From Thuidium tamariscinum (taxonomy: Eukaryota > Streptophyta > Bryopsida > Hypnales > Thuidiaceae): 64,000 bases of DNA. The translations under genes and the position numbers were made by a program. The notes below the pieces were generated by a model that did not search any database, was not told the DNA's origin, and worked only from the letters and a program-made list of their open reading frames with translations. Positions 1-11,837 of this stretch are shown piece after piece. The number at the start of each line of letters is the position of its first letter. The first letter of the stretch is position 1. Location: positions 15,434,098 through 15,498,097 of the forward strand of contig OX344756.2 of NCBI GenBank assembly GCA_947034885.2, given 5' to 3'.

Positions 1-2
1 TT

Positions 3-191
3 GGTCGTGCGTTTCAATCCAATTCGGGTGGCGAGGGCTGGTTACCAGCCTGGGCAGGAGGCTCCCTGGTGAACAGCTGGTTAGGCAAGGTCCAAGCAGG
101 TGGGCTCGGCAGCCTTCTCGGGGGCAAGCCATCTTCTCCACATTCTCAAGGCCAGAGTTCTGATGACAGCTACCTCGAGCAACAGTTGTAA
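3..191 (+). CDS. 3' end of an unrecognised gene (last 62 codons)
   Basis: Frame 3 is open from the window edge to a TAA at 189-191 and encodes a Gly/Ser-rich C-terminus. It contains GWLPAWAGGSLVNSWLGKV followed by a polar SSPHSQGQSSDDSYLEQQL tail. The other two forward frames stop inside the same stretch. It is followed by about 330 bases with 3'UTR character and a good polyadenylation signal, which supports a genuine gene end. Base composition is clearly higher in GC than the downstream DNA. I do not recognise the family from this tail. The upstream exons lie outside the window, so function cannot be assigned. Confidence 0.6.
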   Translation, partial: GRAFQSNSGGEGWLPAWAGGSLVNSWLGKVQAGGLGSLLGGKPSSPHSQGQSSDDSYLEQQL

Positions 192-518
192 CTTAACTTG
201 TGCTCAAGATGCAGATGAGATGTCTGTGTTTCTTGTTTCTTGCTTTTTTTCCGTTTTCTTCTTCCTGCACCAATGAAAGCAACATTCTTTCAGAGTTGAC
301 AGGCATTGCTGTCTCTGAGCCAGCATTTCCTGCATGTAAAGGAGGGTTGTAGGTATGTTTGAAAGAAAGTTGCTTTCATGTCGGTTATTGCTTGTGAACT
401 ACTCATCCCTTGTGTCCAGTTTTGGGATGCAAAAGTGGAGGACGAGATTATTTGCTTTACTTGGTGTAATCTGCTTTGGATGCTGCGATCATCTGTAAAT
501 AATTTTGCCCATTTCTGT

Positions 519-524
519 AATAAA
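519..524 (+). terminator. polyadenylation signal AATAAA
   Basis: AATAAA lies about 330 bases after the stop codon of the partial gene and is followed by a TG/T-rich stretch, the usual arrangement of a plant 3' end. The 192-518 stretch is read as its 3'UTR. Confidence 0.55.
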
Positions 525-544
525 GTGCTGTGATTATTGTATCT

Positions 545-1140
545 CTTAGGAATCTGTTGCTATGCTCTCTTGACAATCCATCTCATTGCTTTGTTGATTT
601 TATGAAACTGAAACTGACAGGAGTCCGGCACAGCAGCCGATCGTGAAACCAGTGTTGCCGATTTTAGGGGCACTAAGCATATGCTGAAGTTACCAGATGA
701 GATTTGCTGAAAATTCTGATGTGTGGATCGACACTTTTCTTTGGGTGACGCAAGAAAACGAAATTGAGATTCTGAAGATTGATGTGATAAAAATGATTTG
801 TGGATAACAACAATGTTTCTAATCTTGTTTTCATTACTAATCGTTCTATATTCAAGAAATTTGTGGTGCTCAAGCGACCGGGTAGATGCAAACAAAACTA
901 AGCTTAGCTAGAGAAGAACATTATAAAATTGTTACTTCAAAGTATTGAACATTCCTTTAATTTTTTGAGGGTTATATTTAAACAATATTTTTAACTCTCA
1001 TCTATTTCAGACCTTTTCATCCTTCAGTTACAATTAGAACCTTTTCTTTAGTTTTCCATTTAAGTATTAGAGAGTTAAATAATATACAATTTTAATGTAA
1101 GAAAATAATTTGCATTACTTACGAGGATTGTGTTGAATCA
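545..1140. other. AT-rich intergenic stretch, no gene seen
   Basis: Only short unsupported frames are present, with no family motifs. From about 900 the sequence becomes strongly AT-rich, typical of the next 28 kb. Confidence 0.5.
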
Positions 1141-1180
1141 AGTCATGTTCACATTTAGGTAGTCATGTTCACATTTAGGT
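1141..1180. repeat. perfect 20-bp tandem duplication
   Basis: The 20-mer AGTCATGTTCACATTTAGGT occurs twice head to tail without mismatch. Replication slippage is the simplest explanation. Confidence 0.9.
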
Positions 1181-1689
1181 ACATTCTTGAATTTGCTTTT
1201 CACTTTGTATTAAAGGTCTATAAACTGTCCATTTAAGCCTACCTAACTCATGAATGCTAGTAATAAATATTTCAAGGAACATGACACTCATTCCTAAATA
1301 GGGAACACATATAGAAGTTGGTCAAATTATGGACTTTCTACCTTATTTGGTCCATAACAAATCAAGCATGGTTCTAGCCTAATTTCTAGGCTCCAACATC
1401 TAGATCAATTGTCGTGTCTATTATTGGCCTTCAGCTTTTAATTTCCACTCTTTTGTTGAAGAAAAAAACAAATTAGTCATGGTTTGTAGCAATTTAGTGT
1501 GATTTAATACCTTTGTAAATTATGACTTAGTCAAAACATTAAACTCTAGAAGAATGGGCTAGTCATTGTGGAAATCATCATTTTTGGTACCATAGAAATC
1601 AATTCCTTAACCCTAAAAAGACAAACTAGTGTTTGTAGAAATGAGAGATTTTGTCACCATGTGCATGATGAGCAAAAGACAAACTAGAA

Positions 1690-1975
1690 ACACTCATTGG
1701 ACAACAACCACTATTGAAGAACATCTTCTTCCCACACAAATTCTAAGGATGAAAGATTGTCCTTCTCTTCTTAATAGAAAGATGCTTTGTCATTTATCGA
1801 ATACTATCTTTTTTTAGTATTCTTTCTAAGTTAAAGCAACCCCAAAGCACTCATTGGAGGTCAAACTTTTGTGCAAGACATCTCCATTTCATACAAAATT
1901 TGAATTGAAGGATGAATGTTTGCACTTTTGTCATAGAGAGATTCTTTGTCATCCATCAAACACTTAGTGTCGACA
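1690..1975 (+). repeat. R3 repeat, two head-to-tail decayed copies
   Basis: Two stretches (about 1690-1805 and 1838-1975) share the order CACTCATTGGA, a run ending in CATCT(T/C), a cytosine-rich or CATAC piece, AAATT, GGATGAA and TTTGTCAT. The same order occurs at 8126-8225 and 21840-21965 and, in reverse complement, at 6000-6100, 6240-6350 and 14600-14720. It is therefore a dispersed repeat, not a coding region. No transposase is present and the copies are diverged. Confidence 0.5.
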
Positions 1976-1979
1976 ATGA

Positions 1980-4900
1980 CACTACAAGGTTAATTTAATC
2001 ACCAAAATAAGAGGATGCAAAGCAAGTAATGCAATAGGAATATTAAAAAATGAAAAAAAAAATCTTTTAAAGCAAATGAAAAGAGTTTCTTTGCAAAAAT
2101 TGAGGTCATCAAGCATGAGGATTTCATCTTTAGAAAAAGCACACTTGTAATGCAAGGTTGGGAAGTGCCAAATTTTGATGATCCAAATTTCTCATTCTTT
2201 TGTTGTTATTCATTTAAAAATAATATAGCATTCTACACAACCTTTAATGGGCAGGAAAGATATCTATAATTCTATACTAAGGTGGACACCCTCCAAAATG
2301 ACACTTTTGCTACTATGCATATCTATTATTATTAGCCTATTCAAATTTCATATTTCATATTGGCAAGTCAAAAGAAATTCCAATGTACACACCAAAGATC
2401 ACAACATTTGGATACTAATGAAGAACAACCTCAATTGCAAGTAAGAAGACTTAGGGAATGACCCCATTATATGTTTTTTTAGATCGCACTATAGGTTTTT
2501 CAATAAATGAAGTTTGAGCTACAATCAATGCCTTACCTAGTAGTAATGGAGTGATTTGTCTTGTCAATAGGAAGTTGACTAACTTTCTATGTAATTTTAT
2601 TGTAAGAAGTGACTTTTTTAGGCCTTTTACATTAGAAATTATTGTAACCACTACAGTCTATAAGATGAGCATTGAGGATATAGATCTTGTTAGTTTTGGT
2701 GTAGTTTAGAGACTCTTTAGGAACATGATGGGTTGAATACTTCAAAAATTCATAATAAATTCATAATTTGTTGAAAAAATACAATTTCAATTGCTCTCAT
2801 TGTTTATCACAACTATCTTTATATGGGATTTTCTTAAAAATTTAGCAATGGAATGAGAGCAAATTCCTAATTCAAACTACTTGAATGGATTGTTTTCTCT
2901 TATATGCAAAAGCTATAAATGGATCAATGCAAGTTATAATTGGTAGATGTTCTATTACTATTTTTTCCACGTAGATAAATATTGATTTTGGAGAAGTATA
3001 CAAAGTGATAATGGAAATTTTAGAAGGGTGTTATTCTAGTATATTGAGGCCTAAAATTGCTTCAAAACACTTATACCCAAAGCAAGGCTAAAATCCTCTT
3101 CTATGATTATTTACTAATAAATTCAATTGTAAGATCCTTTATACAACTATTTCAAGTGTACCTTTCTTAAAGTTTAGTGTAAAAGTCCCTACCACTTCCA
3201 AGTTCAATGTGCCTAAACTCCAAAAGAAAGTTTTTTCTAGCCCTTTTACTAGAGATGAAGTTTTTGTCTTTCCACATTTTTTAATGGAAAAGAATGTATA
3301 CCTAACTCTTGTTCAATTTAGCCAATATATTAGAAAATAGATTGAAAATATATGTGAACAAATTAGACCAAAAGTACTTTGACATTCATCTTTTAAATAA
3401 TATTAATTGGAAGGTTAATTAGATGAAAAATTTAATTAAATTATAGTAATTTTTACCAAAAATTGAGGATTGTTATTCTCAATAGTAAATTTTCTTTTAA
3501 TAAGTAGTATACATCCTATGTTTTTTCTTTTATTTGAAATTCTTCAAAATTGAGTTCAAAAATAAAATATTTACAATTTTGTACCTTCATTGCTTTGCAA
3601 AATAAATTCAATTCAATTCCATTGCCTTTGAATCTACATTTTGCAAACTATATTGTTTTAAAATGATAACAAGAATTGAAGTGAATTATAAACCAAGTTT
3701 GTATGTCTCAAGGTTGCAAGGTTGAATCTAAACCTCAAAATAAGAAAATACAACTCAATGCAGGTAAATTCAAAGTGTACATGTCATGTTGCCATATCAA
3801 TAAAAACAAGTTGAATAAGAATTCAAAATGTAATTTAGAATATTAACTTAAAGAAAGGTCAATCAAAGAAGGTCATTTTGTCCTTGTAACAAAATCAAAT
3901 TCTATGACCGGACAAATATCAATATTTTACTTATAAAATTCAAATGAAATAAATATTTTAAGTAAAAATAAGTGAATTATGTGAACTTTGTTCTATTTTC
4001 GAGACTTTTCATTTGAAGTTACCTTTATTTTTTCCAAAAAATATAAATCAATTCATTCTTACCACACTACTACTAATTCATTGTTAGGGGAGAATTGTGA
4101 ATTAGTTTATTGTTAGTTATTGCTTTTGAAAAAATAATTGATCTAAATGTGAAAATCAAGGATCCAAAACTGAACACAAACTTAGTAGGACTAGAAATTA
4201 AGGTGTGAAATAAATAAAAGGTGGATATATTCAAAATATAGATATTGCAAATGTTTCTATAGTTTGAATATATAGTCATTTGATATAGTAGGACTGGAAA
4301 ATTTGGCAATTTTTAGTTTTTTGATGATATTTTTCTAGATACTTTGAATTCTCTAGATTTGTTTGATGAATCATGTGTATTATGAACTATAATGTTTGTA
4401 TAAAAAAGTTGAACCTAAGAAAGCTTCATATTTTACAACCACTTAAAGGTTATTGGCCGAGGTTGTTGCTCCATCATCCTTTTGTAATGAAATTATTGGA
4501 GTTTAGTTTCAAAGAGACCATGTCTCTGTAAGACTAGTGGAATGTAACCTTTGAGAATTTGAAGTTGAAAGGAAAGTGGCTAGTAAGAACTTGATGCTAG
4601 TAGAAATGAACCAAGGGATTTCAATAAGGAAAAGATGCAACATGTGCCATTGGATAAAAACTAAAAACTAAAATGCTTCAATTCTTACTTCTACAAACAC
4701 AAGGCGAAAATAATATCGAAGCAATGTTGCTAACTTCTCCAATGTTGCTCCAATTGTTTCACCAAAAACTTCAACTTCCAACCTATGATCAATAAAAGTT
4801 CGTGGCTAGTTCAAAGTTAGTGAATCAAAGGAATTGGGAAACAAAACAATTGCAATTTGAAAACATCAACAAACAACAAAAGAACGAGTGGAAAAATATG

Positions 4901-5220
4901 TAAAATATTACTTTTAAGTAAAAAATTAAAAAAATAATTGACATTATGCTTGAAAAACTGGTTCAATCTAGGAATTGAAGAAAATTAATTGGTAAAACTC
5001 AAAAAAAGTTTTCCAAACATTAGTGGATTTTTTTGGTGATTCATCATCATTTTGCATCAAAATAATGGGTTTTGTACCAAGCCTATAGAACATAATTAGT
5101 AAAATTTTAGATGAAATCTCCAAAAAACTTCAAATTAAAAAAAACTAATTATTATTAATTTTAAAATTTGAGATAAAATTGTCAAATTGTAATTGAAAAT
5201 AAAATTACGGATTTGTAATA
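1980..5220. other. long AT-rich intergenic region without a recognisable gene
   Basis: Roughly 3.2 kb of AT-rich sequence with only short random frames. I saw no conserved protein motif, RNA gene or clean repeat boundary. It probably consists of old transposon sequence, but this is inference from its surroundings. Confidence 0.45.
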
Positions 5221-5509
5221 CATGTTAATGTGTTATTTTGTATCCAATATATGGAAGAATGTTGAAATTAGAAGCTCCGCTACAATATTTAATATTGCCA
5301 CTTTCACACTTCATGAGAAATGAAAAGAAACAACCTGCCAAATAGTGCTTCCAACGGTAAAGCATCTCCATCCAAGCACCACTGTACTTTTCAACCGGAT
5401 GACGGTGCATTCGGTCTGCAGAATGATGCCGCCGGTTAATGTGTTTCAGATTTCCAGATTTCCGGTGGAAAGTGAGCGTTTCAGTTCTCCTCCCAAAGAT
5501 GATACCTTA

Positions 5510-5641
5510 GAGCATCCTCATGCCTGCTCTTCAAAGCAACACTTTAAACATTTTGGACCACGGATCTTCCTTTTGGACAAGGAAGATCACTGGTCCAAAA
5601 TGTTTAAAGTATTGCTTTGAAGAGTAGGCATGAGGATGCTC
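5510..5641. mobile_element. 132-bp hairpin MITE with TTA target duplication
   Basis: Arms of about 61 bases (5510-5570 and 5581-5641) are complementary with about four mismatches around a 10-base loop, so nearly the whole element folds on itself. The ends are GAGCATCCTCATGCC and its complement. TTA flanks both sides (5507-5509 and 5642-5644). A 3-bp TTA duplication with GAGCATC ends is the pattern of PIF/Harbinger (Tourist-type) MITEs in plants. The arms also resemble a MIR-type precursor, which MITEs can become when transcribed. Confidence 0.8.
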
Positions 5642-5824
5642 TTAGGTTCAATCTTGATCCTATTTTTTGCATTGAAATTTTGTTTCATTTGTGGCAAAAA
5701 AGAAAAAGAAAAGATAGGATCAAATAACCTTGGAACGCCACAACCGACTAGAGAGGTCCGATGGATGACAAGGACTTCTTGCATGAAAAACAGAATTGCA
5801 ATCATTCATCTTTGGTTTTAGGAG

Positions 5825-6430
5825 TGGGACGTGGAGATCTTCTACAGTTCTTTGACTTCAAATGAATTTTGGTAATATTTCATTACCAATGATTCCCACG
5901 GTTTTAGAAATCATGAATTTTATAGGGACCCTCCACGTCCTTCTAGGGTTAAGCTTAACCCTTGAACGACATTGTGGATGTTTGACGTTTGCTGAATGAC
6001 AAAGAATCTTTCCTTCCAAGAAAGAAATGCAACTTCTCATCCTCGGTATTGGAGGTGGAAAGGGACGATCTTCTATAATACTTTGACTTCCAATGAGTAC
6101 ATTTAAGGGCTTCTTCAAAGTAGGTGATGTGACACGGTATCAAAATGCATGATTTCCACGGTCACCGATCCATCCTTCAAGGATTACTTTGTACATTAAC
6201 CCTTGAACGATGCCGCGGACGTTTGGCATCCGTTGAATGACAAAGAATCTTTCTTTCTAGAACAAAAATGCAACTTTTCATCCTTGATATTGGGGGTGGA
6301 AAGGGAAGATATTCTAGAGTACTTTGATTTCCAATACATATATTTAGGTTTTTCAAAGTAAATGATGTCACACGGTATCAAAATGCATGGTTTCCATGGC
6401 CACCGGTCCACCCTTCAAGGGTTAAATTAG
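5825..6430 (-). repeat. R3 repeat, tandem array of about 2.5 units
   Basis: Two full units begin at TTAACCCTTGAACGA (5953 and 6196). Each continues with a mid part containing TGACAAAGAATCTTTC, GCAACTT(C/T)TCATCCT and GGTGGAAAGGGA, and ends with CACGGTATCAAAATGCATG and a CCACGG/CCATGG block. Unit spacing is about 243 bases. A partial unit precedes them (5825-5950) with the GATCTTCTACAGTTCTTTGACTTC block. The orientation is opposite to the copies near 1.7 kb and 8.1 kb. Confidence 0.65.
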
Positions 6431-6652
6431 CGGGGTGCTGCCTGACCGGCACCAAACATGTGAGGAATTTGCCCTGTCAGCACAGCAGGGCATTCACAAG
6501 ATCCAGCCGTGATTAGTTGATTCCTGTCCCCTGCGGATACTTGGACAGTGGCTGAAGGGCAGATTTGATGCAACAGAAAATCCGAACCCTGAAATGACGG
6601 ACTGGCGACCGTGGAAGCAAGTCATCCATTTGGTACCGTGGGAATCATTGGT
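6431..6652. other. short GC-richer unique stretch
   Basis: About 220 bases with no frame or repeat I can support, lying between the R3 array and the LINE-like tail. Confidence 0.3.
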
Positions 6653-6659
6653 TTAATAA

Positions 6660-6905
6660 AATCCAAAAGCTCTCTCTTTTTTTTGAAACAAATGAAACGG
6701 AATTTCATTGCCAGAAGAAAAATATACAACCAGCCACAAGTGGCCTCCTAGCAGACAACAAAGACCAACAAAGACAAAGCAAAACACAAGACCAAAGCAA
6801 CAAGGGCGCGTCACAGGGAGGGCGAAGGCCCCACCCGGAACGCCACAGGAGCCGGCCACCGCACCAAAGATCAAAAACTCTTTTCAAATCAAAATATTGT
6901 AGTGT
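6660..6905 (-). mobile_element. possible LINE/SINE 3' end fragment
   Basis: On the minus strand the segment ends in GGCAATGAAATTCCGTTTCA followed by a short A tract (the T run at 6676-6687 on the plus strand). That resembles the 3' tail of many plant non-LTR retroelements. The rest is GC-richer than the flanks and a related end may exist at 36400-36500. No reverse transcriptase frame is present. Confidence 0.35.
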
Positions 6906-7159
6906 GCCCTGTGCCATTGCCACAGTCAAAAGTCAAAACTAAAGTAAAAGATATTTTCTAATTTTTTTAAATTCATTAAAACTTTAAAATTCATTAATTT
7001 TTTTACTATGAGTCCAAAGGCCCCGAAACCAAGCCCATGCATCCTTCCTCGCCAAGAGCTTTCCAACAGTACTAGGCACGCGACAGGGAGATGCATGGTC
7101 CGGGAGATCTCAATGTGACAAACAAAACAATACAATACAATACAAATTACATGTGTAAA

Positions 7160-8078
7160 CCCCTAAGGGCCCAAGGCCATTTTTTTGTCAAAAAACACTC
7201 AAAACTGTCATTTTTGCTACATTCATCCAATAGAACCAAAAAAAGTGTTTTTATAGAATCTAACCGTAGGATCTTCTACTTTGTTTGTTTGAGATCATGT
7301 GGTAAGAATTTCATGAAGTTTGACCGTATAGATTGGAAGATGTGAGCATTCAAAGTTTGAAAACATAATCTTTTTAAACATTGTCCTACAATTTTAGATA
7401 ACTTTGATTGCCATTTGTTGAATTTTTTTACTCTATGGAATTTGAATTAAAAAGATTTTGTGTTTAAGAATTGAGTTGAAAGTCTAGGAAAAAAATTTCC
7501 AAAAAAGATACTTGATTTTCATTCTTTAAAAAATTATTAAGTAGAAGTAGGTCTAAGATTGACAGAAAAATTAAATTGTTAATAGCTCTAAGATGGAATT
7601 GAAACACAATAATCCCAACAATGAGATTGTTCTAGAAAGCAAATTTAACCTTGTCAAGCAATTTTTCTTGAAAAAATGTGAAAATTGCCTTTAGAAATGA
7701 ATCCTATAAGTTATTTTTTCAATAAGGTGCTCAAACTGCCCCAAAACAAGATTGATCGTAACTTTCACATACCTAATCCAAATGGAATGAATCAAAGCTT
7801 CAAATGTAGACAAAAAATGATCTATAAGGGAAAAAATAATTTAATTTAATTTCAAGTTTTTGTAGATTTATTTTTCTGCGTGTTGGGTTAGAATTTGGGC
7901 TTTTTGTAGTATAACTTTTGCTCCCAAGCACCAATTGAAATAAAAATTATATTCCCACAAAGCTAATCAGTTTTCCTATCTTATGAGAAAGTTTCAAAAA
8001 GTTCCACTAAAAATTGAGGTCATCGGAACCTGCCCAAACTCCAAATTGTCCCTCAAGGGGACAATGGGCTTTTAGGGC
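7160..8078 (+). mobile_element. TTAA-type element, copy A
   Basis: The element begins with ACCCCTAAGGGCCCAAGGCCA and ends with CAAGGGGACAATGGGCTTTTAGGGCTTAA. It matches copy B (18218-19129) over its whole length, for instance in the CAAAACTGTCATTTTTGCTA, AGTTTGACCGTATAGATTGG and ATAACTTTTGCTCCC blocks. The left TTAA is mutated (GTAA). It is non-autonomous, with no transposase frame. Confidence 0.7.
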
Positions 8079-8082
8079 TTAA

Positions 8083-9152
8083 GGTAAAGATAGAAAATTA
8101 AAAATTAGAAAAAAAATATCAGTAAGCACTCATTGGAATTCAAACTACTAGAGAAGATCTCTTCTTTCCACACCGAATTTCGAGAATGAATAGTTGCACT
8201 TCTAAGCCTTTCTGGATTAATAAACATCATTGCTTTTGAAGAGTTATAGGTCTAAATGTCATTGAGGTATGAAAATCTCAATTGTATGATCTTCTAGTGT
8301 ATATGTTATAGATGATAAGAATCTAATTTGAAGTGATTTGGCCTCATAGATTGAGAGATTATAATGTTCTAGTGCTACAAAAGGATGCTAAAATTTTCCA
8401 AAAAATACATTTGGAGGTGAAAGTTGACTTCTTAAACCTACTCATATGAAGAAATTCTAATCAACAAAGTCCTTCAAATCAAACATATATACAAACACAT
8501 TGGTGAAAGAAAATATCATTCAATTAACTCATTGTGTCTACAAAATGGCTTTGGGATGTCAAAAAATAGTTGTAGAAAACACATCTAAAACTGAAACTCC
8601 TATTAAAATGCTTCTCACTCACTTATAAAATTTTCAATTGATATGAAGTTTTAGCCACAAAAACTAGACTAATGTGCGTAGCTTTTTCAAAAAATTTAAT
8701 TGGAAATAGACACTGTACAAAGAAGAAACAAGTTGTTGAAGTTCACTATTATCCAAAAATGTTTTGTTTTTGAACTTTGAATTGCTCCCAAACATTCAAA
8801 ACAACTTAAATGGCCATGAAAATTTGACCACAATAACGAAACTTTTAGAGGAACATAATCCAACAAATTTTTATTGAAAACAAATATTAGATGAAGGAGA
8901 TACAAGCTTCCAAAGTTGAAGCCATCACTCGTAGTTTGGTGAATTCAAATTGAGCCTATGAACTTTGATTGGATTCCAAAAAAATCATTAAATCTTTGAT
9001 TGATCTAAAAATTTTACCATTCAAATTAGAAAAGAGAGTGCCAATTTTACAATAAGTTTCATTGAATTTGGACCTTGGATGCAAAAGTTATAGCACTTCA
9101 AATTGGACTTCTAAATTGTCAAGACACTTTGGTCCCCTTGGGCCTTTAGAGG
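8083..9152 (+). mobile_element. decayed repeat block ending in a TTAA-type terminus
   Basis: The stretch starts with an R3 fragment (8126-8225). It ends with TTGGTCCCCTTGGGCCTTTAGAGGTTAA (9127-9156), recognisably the right end of the TTAA-type family. Similarity to copies A and B between these points is weak, so the boundaries and the identity of the middle are uncertain. Confidence 0.35.
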
Positions 9153-9159
9153 TTAAGGC

Positions 9160-9957
9160 AATAAGGCCTAACAATTTTGGTTACTTTTTACTATAAGGTT
9201 AAAAATTATTACATGATATATTATTATTTTTTCAACTTGGACAAATATAAAAAATCACTTTCATTAGAAATAAAAATTTGAAATCTTTTTATGGATTCAT
9301 ATGTGAATGCAAAGCTTTGAATCATTCCATTTCAATTAATGAGTCAAAATTTATGAAGAGTTTTAGTTTGTGGATAGTTATTAATTCTTTTTTTTTAAAT
9401 AAACATTTAAGTCCTTTATTTAATTCAATTTTTCATATTTTTGAAAAGAAAATTAAAACATTGGGTGTAAATTGTTTATTACAACATATGAACCATTGGG
9501 ATTGGCAATTTTCAATTTCAAAAATAAATTATTAACAATTTAGTATTTCGAGTCATTCTCTACTTCTTTCTATATACTATTTTTTTCCCTACATGTTGTA
9601 CATTTCCAAATGATTTGAAAATTTTCAAGCTTGTAGCCAACTTGCCTCCAAGAATGAATCCTAAGAAGCACCACTTGATTTTAAACATTCTTTCATAGAA
9701 ATGTGAGCTTGTGAAGTGAAGCTGCCCAATTTTTTGCTACGGCAAAAAAAGGATTTTGGGCGATTCAAACAATAATATTTTGTACTCCACATGGTAAAAA
9801 AATTTGAAATTTTTTTCTCATCTTTTCAAACTAGCATACTACAAGATCCTACAATTATACATGTCTAAAGATAATTTTTTTCAAAAAATTGGTACTTGTC
9901 CTAGAAATTACAAGTTTGGAGTGTTTTGGTGAAAATATAGTCAAGAACTTTAGAGGT
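9160..9957 (+). mobile_element. TTAA-type element, copy F (left end missing)
   Basis: It matches copy E (14756-15699) from the GGCC(T/C)AACAATTTT block onward, through CAAAGCTTTGAATCATTCCAT, GTTTATTACAACAT and AGTATTT(C/T)G(A/G)GTCATT, to the right end CAAGAACTTTAGAGGTTTAA. The first hundred or so bases of copy E are absent. Confidence 0.55.
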
Positions 9958-9959
9958 TT

Positions 9960-10290
9960 AAGTTCACAGAGAAAGCCATAGTAATGGTAGTAGAGCTCTC
10001 ACTCTTGAAAGTGAAAGTAACACTAGAAGTATATCTCCTTGTATAGAATATGGGCTTGTAAAATTCGAAGTAAGGGATGGAAAGTGCACCCATAATCAAT
10101 ACAAAGGTAGGAGGTCCATAAATCAATCATTTAAGGGCTAGAACTAAATTTTGGAGGGTGAAATGTCTTCAAATATTTTCAATAAACTTTTCATGAAAGA
10201 CAATTTAAATTGGCATCTAATCCAAGTCATTTGAAATTTTTTTGAAGCTTTGCGGAATTAGTTATAAAATTCTAAAGTTGAAATGGCCTA
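9960..10290 (+). repeat. dispersed repeat linked to a small hairpin (copy 1)
   Basis: The block AGGAGGTCCATAAA...GGCATCTAA(T/C)CCAA(A/G)TCATTT...GGAATTAGTTA recurs at 19465-19660 in the same orientation and at 14000-14185 in reverse. In each place it adjoins a roughly 110-bp hairpin or its remains. No coding potential. Confidence 0.5.
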
Positions 10291-10417
10291 AGGCTTGAAA
10301 ATCGCCCACCTCCTAAAATATACATTGTTTGTACATTGTTTGTACATTGCCAAAGGCTATGAAGAAGAAACATGTACAAATAGTATACATTTAAGGAGAT
10401 GGGTGATTTTAGAGCCT
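10291..10417. mobile_element. 127-bp hairpin element (copy 1)
   Basis: The left arm AGGCTTGAAAATCGCCCACC and its continuation pair with the right arm GGAGATGGGTGATTTTAGAG plus flank, with TTTGTACAT against ATGTACAAA near the loop. The same hairpin recurs at 13882-13993. Confidence 0.5.
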
Positions 10418-10439
10418 AAGTGCTTTTAAAACCTCCTAC

Positions 10440-11077
10440 CCTAATAGCATCTAAGATATTAGCATTCAAAGTTAATGAAAAAAACTTTAGATCTTATTTG
10501 GCTACTTGTCTCTTTGTAAGTACATTGCTCAAGTTTTCCCTAAACTTTTGAGCCTTATAGCTTTTGATTTGGCCATTAGATTGGAAGAAAAATTATATTT
10601 TTAGAAAGTTAACTGATGGAATGTGCCTTTTTATAAAATTTAATTCCCATTTGCTCAAAATTGACTTCATACAAACCTACCAAAACTTTAGAAAAGTTCC
10701 ATGGGAGCTTACAGAACTATAGGGATAAATTCAGAAGTACACTTGATTTTATCTTATTTGGCATTGCTCCCATTTATTGAATTGCATAATTTGGTACTGG
10801 AACTTGTTGTTAGTCAAAACAACATTATAATTCTTATTCTTCAAAGGATAGAAATCATTTAATTAATTAGTCTGTATATATATAATAGATTTTTTTTATA
10901 CATTGCACACTATAATTATGAATAGATTATGAATTTTTCAAATTTTAAGAGTATGTGTATTATGAAGCACCTCTAGATTTTTTGAGTATCATTATAGGGG
11001 TTGTTTTTTAAATGGGGTGAAAATTAGATGTAATTACCTCAACATGCCCCAAATGATTCAAAATTGTAATTGTTTAA
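10440..11077. other. AT-rich intergenic stretch, no gene seen
   Basis: Only short frames. No motif or clean repeat end was found. Confidence 0.4.
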
Positions 11078-11833
11078 GGGTGATTGCAAGAAACACTTGT
11101 CCTTTTCTTTTTGTCTCCCTTGACCTTCAATAGGTAGTTTTCTGCTCATAACTTTTTTCATTTTTGTCCCTTGGACTTGAAATTTTGAAATGAAGGTACA
11201 AACAAAAATTTTGTACATTGAGTAATTTTTTCAATTTTCCTAAAATAAGTTTACTATTTTTAAATTGCTTTTAATTGGCTGTCTACCTTGGCCATTTAGG
11301 GGGGGGGGGGCAGTCCTATTTTTTACCCAAAAATCTGAATTTGAAGCCACAAATTGTACAAATTGGAGTTCTACTAACATTGAAAGGAATGACAATGATT
11401 TTTTTATGAAAATAGCAACATGTTTGTTGCGCACATGGAGTCAAAGTGACCTTCCTTTGTACAAAGGCTATAAAGAGGGAAAAAATTTCCTAGAGGAATT
11501 TTTTTTTGCAATGTGAGCACAATCTTATCCAAAAAAATGAATTCTCTTAAAATAATTTTTTGAATTTTTTTTGAATTACTAAAAATGAAAATGTTGACAT
11601 ACCTCTTTTTTGTTGTTTTCTGCTACCAGTGGCCTCAGTAGTACTTTGTAGTAGTCTATAGGACTCCGTAGTACTGAGTGATGATCCAAATTTGCAAGCA
11701 CCTAAGATCAACGGTTGAAATTTGCAGGCGCAGAGCTGACGCGCTGTACTGCTAAGATCGCGTAGTACTGTCAATCCTATGGCCAAAAACTGTGTTTTTG
11801 AGCCAAAATGTGAAGTGTTTCTTGCAATCACCT
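11078..11833 (+). mobile_element. GGGTGATTGC-family element 1, TTAA target duplication
   Basis: Left end GGGTGATTGCAAGAAACACT and right end AAGTGTTTCTTGCAATCACC form terminal inverted repeats. TTAA flanks both sides (11074-11077 and 11834-11837). The left third matches element 2 (23735-24461) closely, including TGACCTT(C/T)A(A/G)TAGGTA and the CTCATAACTTTT block. Positions 11287-11298 are a run of about 12 G. Positions 11625-11790 are GC-richer with repeated GTAGTACT and have no counterpart in element 2. No transposase frame. Confidence 0.75.
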
Positions 11834-11837
11834 TTAA

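Noticed and set aside
6653-6929. minus-strand frames rich in Gly, Leu and Cys near 6.8 kb
   Set aside because: They coincide with the retroelement-like tail and end in its A tract; no protein family is recognisable.
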